From: Paroedura picta
Taxonomy: Eukaryota > Chordata > Lepidosauria > Squamata > Gekkonidae
Length of the DNA: 64,000 nt
Direction of reading: 5' to 3'
NCBI RefSeq assembly: GCF_049243985.1
Contig: NC_135380.1
Location: forward strand, 15,424,501-15,488,500
The notes beneath the pieces were generated by a model that worked only from the letters and a program-made list of their open reading frames with translations, was not told where the DNA came from and made no database searches. Both the position numbers and the translations under genes were made by a program. This document shows positions 10,591 through 22,441 of the stretch, piece by piece; position 1 is the stretch's first letter, and each line of letters opens with the position of its first letter.

Positions 10591-10606
10591 ATTAAAATGT
10601 TTAAAC

Positions 10607-10779
10607 CAGTCTTTTTCAATCTTTCAGCCATGGAGGAGCTTTGAGGAACCCCAAATGTGATGTCCGCTGCCCATGTCCTCCTGCCATCACCACTCAGAAA
10701 CAGCATGTCACCAGAAGTGATGTCACCACCAGTGTGAACAGACCCTGGGGGCCCACGATCACCTGGTTGAGAATCCCTG
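10607..10779. mobile_element. Short hAT-like element (family A-like ends)
   Basis: The left end is CAGTCTTTTTCAATC and the right end, read inward, is CAGGGATTCTCAACC. The TSD GTTTAAAC at 10599-10606 and 10780-10787 is exact and palindromic. The 173-bp body shares GAGGAACCCC-type words with family A but not its full length, so it may be a separate subfamily. Confidence 0.85.
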
Positions 10780-10787
10780 GTTTAAAC

Positions 10788-12237
10788 ATTAAAATGACAT
10801 TTAAAGTGTATATTTGTATATTAAACAGCACAATGGGAAAAAATAGGTATTTGTGAGTTAAAGCTACAGCGACGAGTGTTTGAAAACATCCCTAAAATAT
10901 GATTTTGCAAAGAAAACATCCTAACACCACCACCACCACCCCCCCCCCCCAAGCAGCAGGCAAGCACCAAAATCCCCCTTTCCCCGCTATTGATGCTGTG
11001 GTTGGGCTGGCCATAAAGGGTCTGATTTAAGACCGTCCAGAGATCTGCATAGCTGGAGACCAATGAGAGTTCTACGTACGACTTTGCAAGCTGCTACTTT
11101 GTTTCAATTAAAAACGTTTGCGATGTTCCCTTGAAGGATATTACAGATGAAAATAATAATAAAAGCCCATTAGGAAAAGCACTTGAGAATGTAGTTTTAA
11201 AGTGTGTGATCACAAAAGGGCAGATGCATTTGAGTCTCAACTATAATCAGTCAGTGAATGCTGGCCTGTTTTCCCAGGCATCCAACAATAGGCTGATCTG
11301 TAATTATGGGCTTAGGGGACAGTATTTAAAGATGGTGTGTGAATGCTGTGGGCTCCCAGACAACGCAATGGCATGAAGGGCCAAAGACAATCTTCTTGCT
11401 TTGCACCTTGGGACAGTTTGGCAGCTTTTGCATATTTGCATCTGTCTGTCTGTCTGTCATTTACCTACCTACAACATGGGTAGTCACATTTCCTGATATC
11501 AGCAGATCTTGGAAATGAAGCCCATGGATAGGATACCACCGTGGAAGTTCAGGGTTATTATGAACAGTGCATTGAGAGCAAATAGGAATTTTTGAGTGTC
11601 TTTGAAAACATCCCTAGAAATATGTTTTTGCAAGAGAACTTTCCACCACCACTCAGCAGCAGTCAAGCAGGCAGACACCGAAATCTCCTTTTCCAGCTAT
11701 CAATACAGAGGCTGGGATGGCCATGATTTCAGACCATCCAGAGCCTGAAAAGAGAGGGAGAGTAATAAGCACAATTAATGATGATGATGATGACAGGACA
11801 ATGGAAAAATGCTTCTATTCATCTCTTGCCTTGAACCCCCTTTGGGGTCATCAGAAGATGGCTGCGACTTTCTTAATAGATGATTCATTTCTTAATGGAT
11901 GACATTGTACGCTCTTGTGTACCATTGGTACTGTTTGTGATTGGCTGTCCAATCATGATTAAGCAGTTCACTTTCACACATGCTATGATTTGTTGGATCT
12001 GTTTTTCACACAGCTTTTTTGATATTTATTGGATCAAAAATGCGTCAGCAGGTTTCAACCATATCTTTTTGGACATGATACCATTGGCGCAAAACAGCAA
12101 CAATCCACAACTGGATCGTCCTGCATGGAAGAGCCATTCCAGTTGCAAATGACTGCTGTGACAGTGCATTGCCCAGTGATGTGTGATGGATGCAGAACCC
12201 TTCAAGCCGCAGCTCCTTGGTGATGGAAAGTGCTGCA
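10788..12237. other. Gene-free stretch with simple repeats
   Basis: It contains a CAC/poly-C run (10925-10951), a TGTC microsatellite (11441-11460) and a GAT run (11780-11792). Blocks at 10862-11060 and 11595-11735 look alike (AACATCCCTA, then TTTTGCAA, CACCACCAC, AGCAGCAGGCAAGCA-like, CGCTATTGATGC/AGCTATCAATAC, GACCGTCCAGAG/GACCATCCAGAG). They are two diverged copies of an unidentified repeat. Confidence 0.6.
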
Positions 12238-12412
12238 GTGACCCCATAGGGTTTACAAGGCAAGAGACAGATAGCTGTGGTTTGCCATTGCCTGCCCTGG
12301 GGAGCGACCCTGGATTTTCTTTGTAGCCTCCAGTCCCAGCACTAATCAGATATGACTTTGTTTAGCTTCTGGGGTCTGATGAGATCGGGCTAGCCAGATC
12401 ACAGATAACGCC
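12238..12412 (-). repeat. 5S-rRNA-derived SINE
   Basis: Read on the minus strand, CCCGATCTCATCAGACCCCA and AGAAGCTAAAC align with 5S rRNA (CCCGATCTCGTCTGATCTCG, GGAAGCTAAGC). The body beyond it holds TGGTTTGCCATTGCCTGCC and GTGACCCCATAGGG on the plus strand, as in the copies at 27690 and 51955. Confidence 0.85.
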
Positions 12413-12685
12413 ACGCTATTTCTCTTAAGAAAGGAAGCAATTTACATCTTTTAAATATTCAGCAGTACAAATGTTATGTAATTTCAATTCATCACCACGT
12501 TACATTGTAGAAACTGTCAGGCTTATCCCTTAGATTTCCCAGCAGAAATAAATTCCAGAGGCGTGCTGTGAACTGAGCATTTGTGTTAAGCCAACATATG
12601 TCTGCTGGCTGTTCGAGTTCTGAAACTTGGTGAAGTGCTGCTTTCTGTCTTCCTGAGTCTGTTGCTCTGCAGAAGAGAGAGATTT

Positions 12686-12827
12686 AGAAGAAGCAGAGTT
12701 GGTACTTATATGCCACTTTTCTCTACCAGAAGGAGTCTCAAAGCGGCTTACAATCTCCTTGCCTTTCCTCTCCCCACAGCAGACACCCTATAAGGTAAGG
12801 GAGACTGAGAGATCCCTGATATGACTG
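12686..12827 (-). repeat. Second 3' module of a doubled-tail tRNA SINE
   Basis: On the minus strand this unit starts CAGTCATATCAGGG directly after the TTCTTC tail of the SINE at 12828-13224, then runs through the same 3' module (AAGCCGCTTTGAGACTCCTT-like) to a second TTCTTC tail. The dimer at 50111 has the same junction. Confidence 0.8.
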
Positions 12828-13224
12828 AAGAAGAAGAGTTGATTCTTATATGCCACTTTTCTCTATGACCATTTACGCACTGGGAACTTCAGTGCCCCAG
12901 AAACAGATGATGAGGTGCACCAGACCAAATGCTCCCCCGTGTGGATGCAGGAAGAGGTAGGGCAACCTGACATGACTAAAACTCCAGCCTGCAGCCTGGC
13001 ATGAAACCTCCAGTGCTACGGTCTACCTGAAAGAATCTCAAAGTGACTTACCCTGCGAGGTAGATGAGGCTGAGAGAGCCCTGATATTACTACATGGTCC
13101 GAACAGCTTTGTCAGTGCTGTGGCGAACCCAAGGTCACCCAGCTGGCTGCATGTGGGGGAGCAGGGAATCTAACTCAGCTCAATATATTAGAAGTCCACG
13201 CTCCTATCCACTACACCAAATGGC
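12828..13224 (-). repeat. tRNA-derived CORE/MIR-like SINE carrying an insertion
   Basis: The tRNA-like head lies at 13150-13224 (minus strand GGATAGGAGCGTGGACTTCT). The core reads on the plus strand as CCAAGGTCACCCAGCTGGCT, and the TTCTTC tail is at 12828. A 158-bp unrelated segment (12866-13023) splits the 3' module within the tail of the word TTCTCTACC. Confidence 0.88.
12866..13023. mobile_element. Small terminal-inverted-repeat element (GACC-ended family) inside a SINE
   Basis: The left end TGACCATTTACGCACTGGGA pairs imperfectly with the right end read inward, GACCGTAGCACTGGAGG. Bases TA flank it on both sides (12864-12865, 13024-13025), consistent with a TA duplication in the interrupted SINE word CTCTACC. 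The left end resembles that of the GC-rich element at 49268. The superfamily is not assigned. Confidence 0.7.
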
Positions 13225-15865
13225 AGATACCTACCTTTCTATTCTAGGAACATCCCCAAATGTTGTACAACAACAAAACCAGCAGGTTAAAAAATCAATC
13301 CAATAAAAATGAATAATGTCTATGGCAGTCAATTAAAAGCAGTTTAAAACATAAACAGTTGCAAGCCCATGGCCAAGTAAGGAGAGAGTGTGTGAAGAAA
13401 GAACAAACAACAACATTTAGTTGAAGGAAATGATTACAGCTTTATTGATCGCTCAGAGAAAAAGCATTGGCACAGCATGGGAACCAATCCTATTTTGGAC
13501 AACCTACCTACTCCCCCATGAAACCTATTCCCCCTAGCCTGCCTGCTGAGGCATGCTGTTTCCTGGCTCACCCTTAAGACCCCTTAAGGGAGTCCCCAAA
13601 CAGGGGAGGTAGGCATGCAGACCCATTGCCCCCCCCAAAGGATCTGTCCCAATACATTACCTGCCTCAACTGATAACCTGTAACCCCTAAACAGAGAGTG
13701 GGAAGGTGGAATAGGCAAGGAAAAAACTGCATTGTGGAAGCACCCGGCAAGGCAGTTTAAATGCCTACAGCGGGTCCTGACACAGATGGCTACATCAGGA
13801 GCTCACCCATTGCTCTCCTGATCTGGCCTCCAGGTGAGATGGCTGGTTGGCTGTTAGAATCATTGCCAGGCATCCAGCCTCCATCCTTCCCATTCCACAT
13901 AGCAGCCTCTGTCTTCTTCCTTGCTCTCCCCAGGCTGCAAACGTGGCTTCTGATAAGACATGGCCAGTGCTTGTTTTTATTTTTGTAGTTTCTAATGTAT
14001 GCATTATACTAGCTTTATTGTGCTGCTATAATTAAAGCTTATTGTAGCTGATACAATGGGCACTAGCGGGGGGAGGGGGGGAATAGCAAATAGCATTTGG
14101 CCCATATTCAAGCTTGAACATGCTCCTCCCACAGGGGCATTTCATAAATATATAGATGAATCATGGATAAGGATTTGTTGTAAACAGTATACTGTTTTTC
14201 ATTACACTGCCTTCTCATAAGATTGGTGGACTAAAAAGGAAGTAAACCTATATGCACACACTCTTTATTCCATCAGCAAGTAGGCCATGACAGCACCATA
14301 AAAAAACAAGAAGATTCCTACAAACAGTAGCACCAACCTGTCTTGAATATATGCTGAAAAGCCAAAACAGATGGTGCCAATTGTAGCTCCATAACCTGGG
14401 GACAGCAACAGATGATGCCTTTTCCCCAAGCACCTGTCAGCCTAACGTTCAAGAGTTCTGCTTTTCTCAATAGGGCCTTGCCAAGCTGATCATGACATGT
14501 ATGGCAGTGGTCAGGTCCACTTTCTCCATGGATAGTCATAGCAGATGAACCAGCCTTCCTGGCTGTCTCTGCCACTTGTTTCCCCAGTGACCATGAGAAG
14601 TCTGGGAGCATTGCTGAACTATGAGATCAAATGTTTAATGATCTCTGTGTTTCATTCCTCTCTCCTGCTTCTGAGAATCTGGAAACCATTCCGCCCAGTT
14701 CCCCAGTGGCCCAATGTTCAGTCAGGAAGAGCTCTCTGTCCATCAAGCAATGCAGGTTGAAGATATCAAGCCAGTTTCAACATTCCCAGTATCAAGGCCA
14801 GAAGAAGCAAGTTGCCAGCGTTTGACTAGTAAGAGCCTCTTTCCATACAATTATCAGAAAGAGAATGACAATGAGATTGCATCATGTCAGCCCTTTGAAA
14901 TATTTAACATCTCAAGATGCAACAGGCACATTTGTTATTCTTACGCTAGGCTGACATCTGGCCAAGGGGTTGGGATGAGGAGCCAGAAGTGGGAGGAAGC
15001 CTTCTGAGAGGTTTACACGAAGATGCGATAATTCATTTCTGTATCGTGGGACAAAACATGTCATAAATGTCAAGAACTAGATTAACAGCTGGAGAAGGAA
15101 GGTGATGAAGCCTCCCTTTAACCTCTAGGCTCTTTGTCACAATATGCTGAGACTTTGTGGCTTTTGTTTTCCTGTCCTTTATTTTTCTGCAGCAGAAGCC
15201 AAGAGCTGTCTCACGGCTGCAACAGTAAAGAGTTTTTGTACGGCAATTGCTTAAAGGGGATGAAGTGACCTGTGCATGAAAGAAGGATGTTTACAGTAGT
15301 TTTGATGGAGAGAAACCCAGTGACTGTTGTTGTTGTCTATCATAGTTACTTAAACAGAAGCAGTGGCAGACTGGGAAGGCAACATGGCCTTGGGAAAGGG
15401 CCTAACCTTCAATAACAGAAGGACTGGCTGGGGTCGGGTGTTGCTGATCTCACATGGGGTTGTCCCAGATAAGGCAAGCAGTCTCTCGTCTCACCTGGAA
15501 TATCACTGAGCAAGGTGAGTTTCATTTCATGCTGCCCACCCAAGGAGCCCTGAGTGAGGTGGCCCAAATGGGTGGGTCTCCCCTAAGGCATTGACCTACC
15601 AGGATCTTTCCTGGTGGCCTTAATGGCTTCTGGAACAATGCAGGGAGCATGCAAAACTACAACTCTATTAACAAAGCACAATTTTATTTTTAAAAACACA
15701 CAGATTAAAAATGTAACCAATTTGACATAGCAGTTTGATATAGCATCAAATGCCCTCTGAAGTTCTGCAAGTGAAGATTCTAAAAAAAGGAGGACCACAA
15801 TGCACCAGGAAGTAGAACAATAAGGGGGCGGGAACCTAAGTGTATATGTGTGTGTGTGTGTGATT
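13225..15865. other. Gene-free stretch, no recognised feature
   Basis: About 2.6 kb of unique-looking DNA. Frames of up to 97 codons occur on both strands (for example 14318-14611 and 14714-15007) but overlap each other and show no family motif. A G-rich run lies near 14070 and a TG microsatellite at 15843-15862. Confidence 0.5.
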
Positions 15866-15927
15866 AGCTATGTACTGCCAAGTTGCTGCCAGTGTACAGT
15901 AACCCTATGGATTTGTATGCCACCACT

Positions 15928-16047
15928 CACCTTTAAGGCCAACAAAGATTTATTCAGGGCGTGAGCTTTCGTGTGCAAGCACACCACGAAGAGTGCTTGC
16001 ACTCGAAAGCTCATGCCCTGAATAAATCTTTGTTGGTCTTAAAGGTG
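15928..16047. repeat. Foldback repeat with 55-bp arms
   Basis: The left arm 15928-15982 and right arm 15993-16047 are inverted copies with three mismatches around a 10-nt spacer. Flanking words CCTATGGATT (15904-15913) and CCTATAGATT (about 16071-16080) look like a diverged target duplication in the Bov-B 3' UTR. The right arm continues into AAGGTGCTACTGGACTCTGA, seen also near 34090. Confidence 0.85.
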
Positions 16048-16343
16048 CTACTGGACTCTGATTTCATTGTCCTATAGATTAACTATCTCCAAGGTATCTT
16101 CTCATTAACAAGCCTTGCTCAGGTCTTGTAACAGACAACCATGGTTTCTTTTATTAAGTCCATCTTCCTCTTTTCCTGTTGCCTTCAACTTTTCCTGGCA
16201 TTATTGTTTTTTTCCTGTGAGTCTGCTCATAATGAGATCAAAGTTCTGAAATATGATAGCCTCAGCTTTGTCATGTTGGCTTCTAGGAAGAGTTAGTTTG
16301 GTCTAATACTCACTTATTTGTCTTTCTGACTGGCAGTCTATGG

Positions 16344-16479
16344 CAGGGTTAGTCAAACTGCGGCCCTCCAGATGTCCATGGACTACAATTCCAATGAGCC
16401 CCTGACAGCGAATGCTGGCAGGGGCTCATGGGAATTGAAGTCCATGGACATCTGGAGGGCCGCAGTTTGACTACCCATG
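16344..16479. mobile_element. Palindromic hAT MITE (family B) inside a Bov-B LINE
   Basis: A 136-bp inverted repeat, CAGGGTTAGTC to GACTACCCATG, with an exact TSD GTCTATGG (16336-16343 and 16480-16487). The Bov-B 3' UTR reads through the site (GGCAGTCTATGG then TATCCATAAC). Confidence 0.96.
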
Positions 16480-17253
16480 GTCTATGGTATCCATAACATT
16501 CCCCTCCACTACCCAACTTTCTTCCTTTTTTCAACTTTCCTACTTTGAGATTAATAGTAATGGGGAATACGAGAGGTTAAATTATCTTGAGCTTGGTTAC
16601 CAGTGACACATCCTTACAATTTAAGGATTCTTTTTTATCTTCTTCATGGCTACCATTCCCAGGCTCAATCTCCTTCTGATTTCTTGGTTGTGGTCTCCCT
16701 TTTGGTTGATGATGGATGGAGCCAAGGAATAGGATATCTTTAAAATTTTCAGTTACTTCCTTAAATTTGTTGTCATTACTTTTATATTCTTGATGTTCAG
16801 CTATAAATCCTGCTTTGGCACCTTCTGTTTTCACCTTCATCAGCAATCATTTCCTGTCTTCAATATTTTCCACCAGTAATGTGGTGTCATCATCATATCT
16901 CCCATTGGTAATGTTCTTTCCACTCCATTTTCAAGTACATCGAATTTAATTTTCCTTATGATAGGTTCTGTACATTTATTGAAGAGATAGGGAGATTCTC
17001 ATCTGACCCCTTTTCTAATTGGAAGCCATTTTGTTTCTCAGTCTGTTCTAACAGTAGCCTTTTGTCCAGACTATAGGAAGTGTAACAAAACAATCAGATG
17101 TTGTGGCACACCCATTTTTTTTAAACCAATCATAGGTTTCCATGATCCACACTGTCAAAAGCTTTGCTTTAATCTATGAAACACAAGCTGACTTTCTTCT
17201 GAAATTCTCTTGTATGCTCCAGTAACCAATGTAAATTTGCAATATGATTTGTA

Positions 17254-17462
17254 TAAGGTGACCAGATTGTCCCACTTTTGGAGGGACATCTGGGGGCACC
17301 TGGCAAATTGTACTTATGTTGAAATTAAAATATATATATATTACAATACTATTTTTGTGTTCTATGAAAATTTTTGTTGCTCCATATAGACCAAAATTTT
17401 AATCAAGAACCCCTCTGGTCAATGGTGTCCCGCTTTACCAATGTTAAAATCTGGCCACCTTA
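17254..17462. mobile_element. hAT-like MITE inside a Bov-B LINE
   Basis: The ends TAAGGTGACCAGATT and, read inward from the right, TAAGGTGGCCAGATT are inverted repeats with one difference in 15. The TSD GATTTGTA (17246-17253 and 17463-17470) is exact. The interior is AT-rich and non-coding. Its ends differ from families A and B. Confidence 0.93.
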
Positions 17463-17930
17463 GATTTGTAGTGTCTCTTGCTTTTCTGAATCCAGTTTGG
17501 TATTTATCTTTCTATATGTAAGATTTTGAGCATCACTTTGCTCATGTGAGAAATTTATTTTGTGGTCTGGTAGTTGCTGCAATCTTTTACATCTCTATTT
17601 TTGGAATTGGAATACAGATTGAGCACCTCCATTCTGTGAGCCATTGTTTTATCCCCCCTATTTGGGGGTGTATTCCTGCTAAGATTTTGAAGGTCTCTAT
17701 TTCTGTGGCTCGAAATAGCTTTATTATTGAAATATCATTGATTCTTTCTTCTTCTTTCTCTCTTCCAATTGCTTTGAGTGCAGCTTTCATTTTGCTTTAT
17801 AAAATTTCAGATTTTTCTTCAAAAGACTCTTCTTTGAAAGAATCTGTCATCCTTTCTTCTGCATAATTCTTCAGGGTAGTGTTTCCATCTTCAGGATAGT
17901 GTTTCCTTATTTTGACTTGTTAATAAATTT

Positions 17931-18077
17931 ATTGTGTTGATCTTTCAGCATACCTTACAACTTAAGGATCTTTAAATTCCTTTGCTTTAAATTTCTGCTA
18001 GGTTTATTGGATCTTGTAGAACAGATCTCTTGTTCTTCCTTTTCTCCCTCTTTTCCTTCTATCTATAAATCTATAAA
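17931..18077. other. AT-rich stretch, possibly more decayed LINE
   Basis: It continues the pyrimidine-rich character of the LINE beside it, but I see no residue pattern that would extend the call. Confidence 0.4.
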
Positions 18078-18172
18078 TGGACTCAGTGGAACGGTAGAGG
18101 ACAGGAAATCCTGGAGGATCATTGTTCATGGGGTTGCGATGGGTCGGACACAACTTCGCACCTAACAACAAC
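18078..18172 (+). repeat. RTE/Bov-B LINE 3' end (young-type tail)
   Basis: It reads GGTAGAGGACAGGAAATCCT, then GGGTTGCGATGGGTCGGACA and ends AACAACAACA. This is the same 3' end as the copy at 41664-42306. Repeated ATCTATAA words on both sides may be its target duplication. Confidence 0.88.
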
Positions 18173-20115
18173 ATAAATCTATAGGTGTAGGAAAAGGCCT
18201 GAATTCATTAAACTTCAAAAATATAACATGTAAGCATTTCAAAATACTCAGTTCTTAAAAGATATCAGTGGCCTGCTCTGCATTCTAGGGTGTCTGAAAG
18301 AAAAGTCAGTATATAAGTATTTGAAAGAAACACATTTTAGATATATATAATAATTAATTGTGTACATAAAATGGATATTTAAATATGAAAAGCAAAATTA
18401 AATATATTTATCATTTAATAAGCATCTATTTGTTCTGTCACTTTTCAGTTTCCAGATGAACTTTGCTTAAAATGTATAGCTACAACTATGCCCTGTTTAA
18501 TAATAAAATACTTGTTTCCATCCAGTATCTGTAAATTAAACAACGTGATCAATGGCCAGTTCCTATATTACTTTTACTTCACCCCTTTCTTATTTAATTA
18601 GGTTCCGAATGCTTATGTGTGTATGGTAAAACAAAGAGCAATATTTCATCAAGGTCTTATTATTTCATTCAAGGTCTCAATATTTCATTCAAAGCTGGTC
18701 TTATTTGGTTGTGAGTCCCATTTTATTTAATGATGAAGCTTACTCCTAGGAAAGTATTCTTAGGCTTAAACAGATTGAGGAAGACCTTAGAAACCACATG
18801 GCTATCCATATGGCCAAAATGACTGCCACCAAAATGACTGCCGCCAAGAATGGAAACATTATAAACAAGGCAGTGGCACCTACAGCAGGGTATTGGCTGA
18901 GAGGGCAACCAGCTCTACCGATCACCAGCTGAAGGTTAAAAAGAAGAAAGAAAAAAGATTCTTCGGACTGCAGTCTTAACCACTGTTTCCTCCTCCTCCT
19001 CCTCCAAGTTACCATCAGTGAAGACAGACTCTCAACTGCTTCCAAAATTCTATGGTTCCTGAAATATGCTCAGACCTCATCTGCATGCTTTATTGTTTTG
19101 ACACACTGGAGCTTTCAGAGATAATAGGCTCGTATTACTCATGCCAAATACATGCTCTTTGAAGAATTCAGAAAGAGAAGGTTTTATTTTTCTTTTGCTC
19201 TTTTCTGTTGCTTAAAACAATAATGGCCTGGAAATGGAGTCATAAGACTAGAGGGTTCCTCTACAAGGCCTTCAGGCCTTCTCTGAGCATCTTTCCTCCA
19301 TATTTAGCTGTTTACCTCCCTTGGTTACTGAAATAAGTAAATATTCGAGGAACTTGTTCAACTTCCCAGAGTTTATTTTCCACTTCATACTCCAGACATC
19401 AGGGCTAGCCTGAGGCAGTGTTTCTAAACAAGTAGCAAATGCCAGGAAAATTAGTACAGGCTTATTTTTTCTTCCTTCAAAACAAAGCACATGCTTGAAA
19501 TTCAACATGTATTTTGTCAAGGCACTTTGATGGTTGGGTGACCTTTGAGTGACATTTACTCTGTACATGTGCCTCAGAAAACTATTCTGCACCTTAATAA
19601 TTACAGAGAGGCAAAAAGTATCAAGTTGTGGCAGGAAACTTATTGGAAATAGCTTACAGCTGTGCTTTCTTCTGGTTTTGGACTGCGGCATGTCTTTAAA
19701 GAACAGAACAAGAAACTTCTATAGCTTGTTTGATGGATCACACGTTATGAACTTGCAGCAATCAAAAAAGAGTTTCTGCAAATTCTAAGAAGACTTTTGA
19801 GAGCCACCCAAATACTTCAGGCAGTGATGAGGGGGCATGAGATGCTTCGTTGTTATTAAACCCAATTCTTATTAGTGATACTGATGAACTTCAGGTGGAA
19901 GAACTTGAAAGCAAAGTTTCCAGGTCAAAAAGCTTATGCCATTTTTGAAGTAGACTAGGTATCTCCAGACTCTGGGATTTCAAACTGCCTGTTGCCACAA
20001 TCCAAGCCTCCTGGGAGATGGACTTTTCAACAGATAACGGACCTATTTCCCCTGCTAAAAAAATTATGCTTTCTATACTTCCTATCTACTAGGAGTGTTG
20101 GGCATTATAGTTTTC
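18173..20115. other. Gene-free AT-rich stretch
   Basis: No repeat family, RNA gene or exon is recognised. A minus-strand frame of 139 codons at 19272-19691 is the longest here, but it has no known motif and no splice context I could support. Confidence 0.5.
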
Positions 20116-20130
20116 TAACAGCCACGTGCA

Positions 20131-20393
20131 AGAGCTTCTTGTGGCGCAGAGTGGTAAGGCAGCAGAAATGCAGTCTGAAAGCTCTGCCCATGAGGTTGGG
20201 AGTTCAATTCCAGCAGCCGGCTCAAGGTTGACTCAGCCTTCCATCCTTCCGAGGTCGGTAAAATGAGTACCCAGCTTGCTGGGGGGTAAACGGTAATGAC
20301 TGGGGAAGGCACTGGCAAACCACCCCGTATTGAGTCTGCCATGAAAATGCTAGAGGGCGTTACCCCAAGGGTCAGACATGATACCTTTACCTT
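20131..20393 (+). repeat. Sauria-type tRNA SINE with a shortened tail
   Basis: Head, B box (GGGAGTTCAATTCC) and body are complete. The tail has lost the ACTCGGTGCTTGCACAGGGG block just before the TACCTT repeats. A 15-bp exact TSD, TAACAGCCACGTGCA, flanks it (20116-20130 and 20394-20408). Confidence 0.95.
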
Positions 20394-20408
20394 TAACAGC
20401 CACGTGCA

Positions 20409-22079
20409 GTCAATCAAGAATTTTCTTCCAACTTGGTTGGGTTTCCATTGATCCGATAATATCTTGAATGTACATAGAGTCCATCTTCAGAAAAGTTTCC
20501 AGCTTGGAGGAAGTTGAAAACTAGAAGAAACAGGTAGTACTGGGCTACCTGGTGTTCTGCTCTGTACCTCTGCCCATCAACAAGGTTCTGAAATCATTAT
20601 GTGAAATTGGTCTAGTAACCTCAGTCTTAATTCAAGATTTGTGTGATGTATGAATGCAGACAACCTGGCTTTATTTTATTCCCCACAGATGTCCTTGAAC
20701 ACTGCTTGGCTTCCAAGATTTCTGTCCAGAACAAGGACAGTGAAACCCTTGTCAAGGCAAACTGAATGAAATGAAGTTTCATTCTGAAGTTTCATCAACT
20801 AATAATGATAAACCCTAGTTGTGTGTTATGTCTAAATTAGCTATAGGGCAGAGGGATAACCCTGAAACAAAGAAAGCTGGGAAACACGTATAATGGTACT
20901 AACTTCCCCCAAATTCCTGTTTTCTATGCAGAAGGGTTTTTTTTTAAATAAAGCATCTACCTACTGTCTGAAGCTCTACCACCTAAGTACAGGTTTATAG
21001 CCTTAGTGAGAAAAAACTTGAAGCCAACCTTGTTTTGGCCCAATCCCTGCTTAAATGGATATGTTTTCATGTTGTTTGGAGGTTCACAAAGGTACATTGT
21101 CTCCTTATCAAGTAAATATTTTCTTCTTGTACAAAAAAGTATGGGCACACTGCATTTTGCTGTGTTTCAACGTGCATCCCTCAATTTCACATTTATAGAA
21201 TTATCTTTAAAAAAAATCCTTACCTATAGTTTAGTACCTATTGAATACAGCACTGTGGGAGGAGGGATATATTTATAATCTGAAAGCGAGGTTGTTCTCT
21301 AATTCAATTCTTGCTTTAATGGAAATAAGTTCTACTTTTTGCACTTAATGAAAAATTGCATTTAGCCCATCGTCATATAAAATTAAGCACAGCAGTTGAG
21401 GTTAAACAGCTCTAAAGACCTTTCCCTTCTCTCTCCATCTTCTATAAATATCTTTCCCAGAAGCTCACTGGCGTAACCAATGGAAGACTTCGACGTGTTA
21501 CCATATTGTGAATATTTGATCTCCCATTTTGGAAAATGATGAAAAATTAATTGGTCCAGATGTGTCCATCCTGGCAACAGACACATGTTCGTTTTCCGCA
21601 CCATTTAGGAATTCCCCATGGAGATGACTACAGGATGATACACAAACTTCCTAAATGGTAGAAAAAGTGAGAGATGGGGGATAATGCCTTGTTCATATTC
21701 CCTACTACAAGGGAACGTACAAACTGGAAATGAAATTAATACCCCCATTAATTCCCCCTCCCATTATGAAACTTCAGTTTTGTCCCCCATCCCAAATAGT
21801 TATCAGCTCTTGCATTTGTGATTTACACAGTGCTGAGCCCCTGAAATGGAGGGATCCAGGTATTAACACATCATTACAGAATCACTTTTCCTATTTCCTA
21901 TTTTCATATTTTTCACTATTATTTCAAGACATTGGTAATGAAAGCGATTTTCATCAATGCAGTCATTTTATCAAAAATGCATCAATAACCCCCGCGCATG
22001 CGGCAGCTGCTCTGAATAGCAGGAAAGCACCAAGGGAGAAAAAAGTTCATACAAAAAAATCTAACAATGATAAATTCTA
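20409..22079. other. Gene-free stretch, no recognised feature
   Basis: Unique-looking AT-rich sequence. The frame at 21730-22083 (117 codons) has no recognisable motif. Confidence 0.5.
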
Positions 22080-22310
22080 CTAAAACAGTCGTGTTAATCT
22101 GTTGGAGCAAAACCAACGATGTGTCTTGAGGCAACTTGGAGATTAAGAAAAAAATATAGTGTGGCACAAGTTTTTATGGAGCAGAGCTGGCTACATCCGA
22201 CACAGGAAACGTTACCCTGGGCTGACAGAAGGTAAAACTTCTTGCATCTGACAAAGTGGCCCATGAAAGCTTATGCTACTATAAATTTGCTAGTTTTTAA
22301 GGTGCCAATA
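22080..22310. repeat. Diverged interspersed repeat of the AAGGTGCCA type
   Basis: It holds GTTAATCTGTTGGAGCAAAA at one end and CTTATGCTACTATAAATTTG, then TTTTTAAGGTGCCA, at the other. Related words occur at 32040-32130 and 45855-45970/46249-46275. The family is known to me only as a common amniote repeat; I cannot name it. Confidence 0.55.
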
Positions 22311-22441
22311 AAAAAGGGCCACGGAAAGAGAGGATGACAGCCCTGCTTCCTTCAATCCCCACCCCTCCCCGATCTAGCACAGGAAAAATGCTTCTGTATT
22401 GAAGTGCCACAGTAAGTTGTTATAGAAGCCCTGAATATATA

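Larger units (their letters stand above)
15866..17930 (-). repeat. Old RTE/Bov-B LINE, 3' half, carrying three insertions
   Basis: The minus strand reads FKILAGIHPQIGG, KQWLTEW, SICIPIPK (17587-17790), the finger/palm entry of Bov-B reverse transcriptases (family form QIWETQQWPTDWKRSVFIPIPKKG). Further 3' it reads LMKVKTEGAKAG and DILFLGSIHHQPKG, with NCKDVSLVTKLKII (16577-16846), the segment after the YADD box. The 3' UTR runs down to a TG tract at 15843-15862. The frame is broken many times. Insertions are a foldback (15928-16047 and edges), a MITE (16344-16479) and a small hAT element (17254-17462). Confidence 0.88.

Noticed and set aside
19272-19691. 139-codon minus-strand frame as a possible gene
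   Set aside because: No motif, no splice or promoter context, and composition like its non-coding flanks.
20131-20230. A-box and B-box pair considered as a tRNA gene
   Set aside because: The boxes belong to the head of a SINE with its own tail and TSD, and no cloverleaf with paired acceptor stem is evident.
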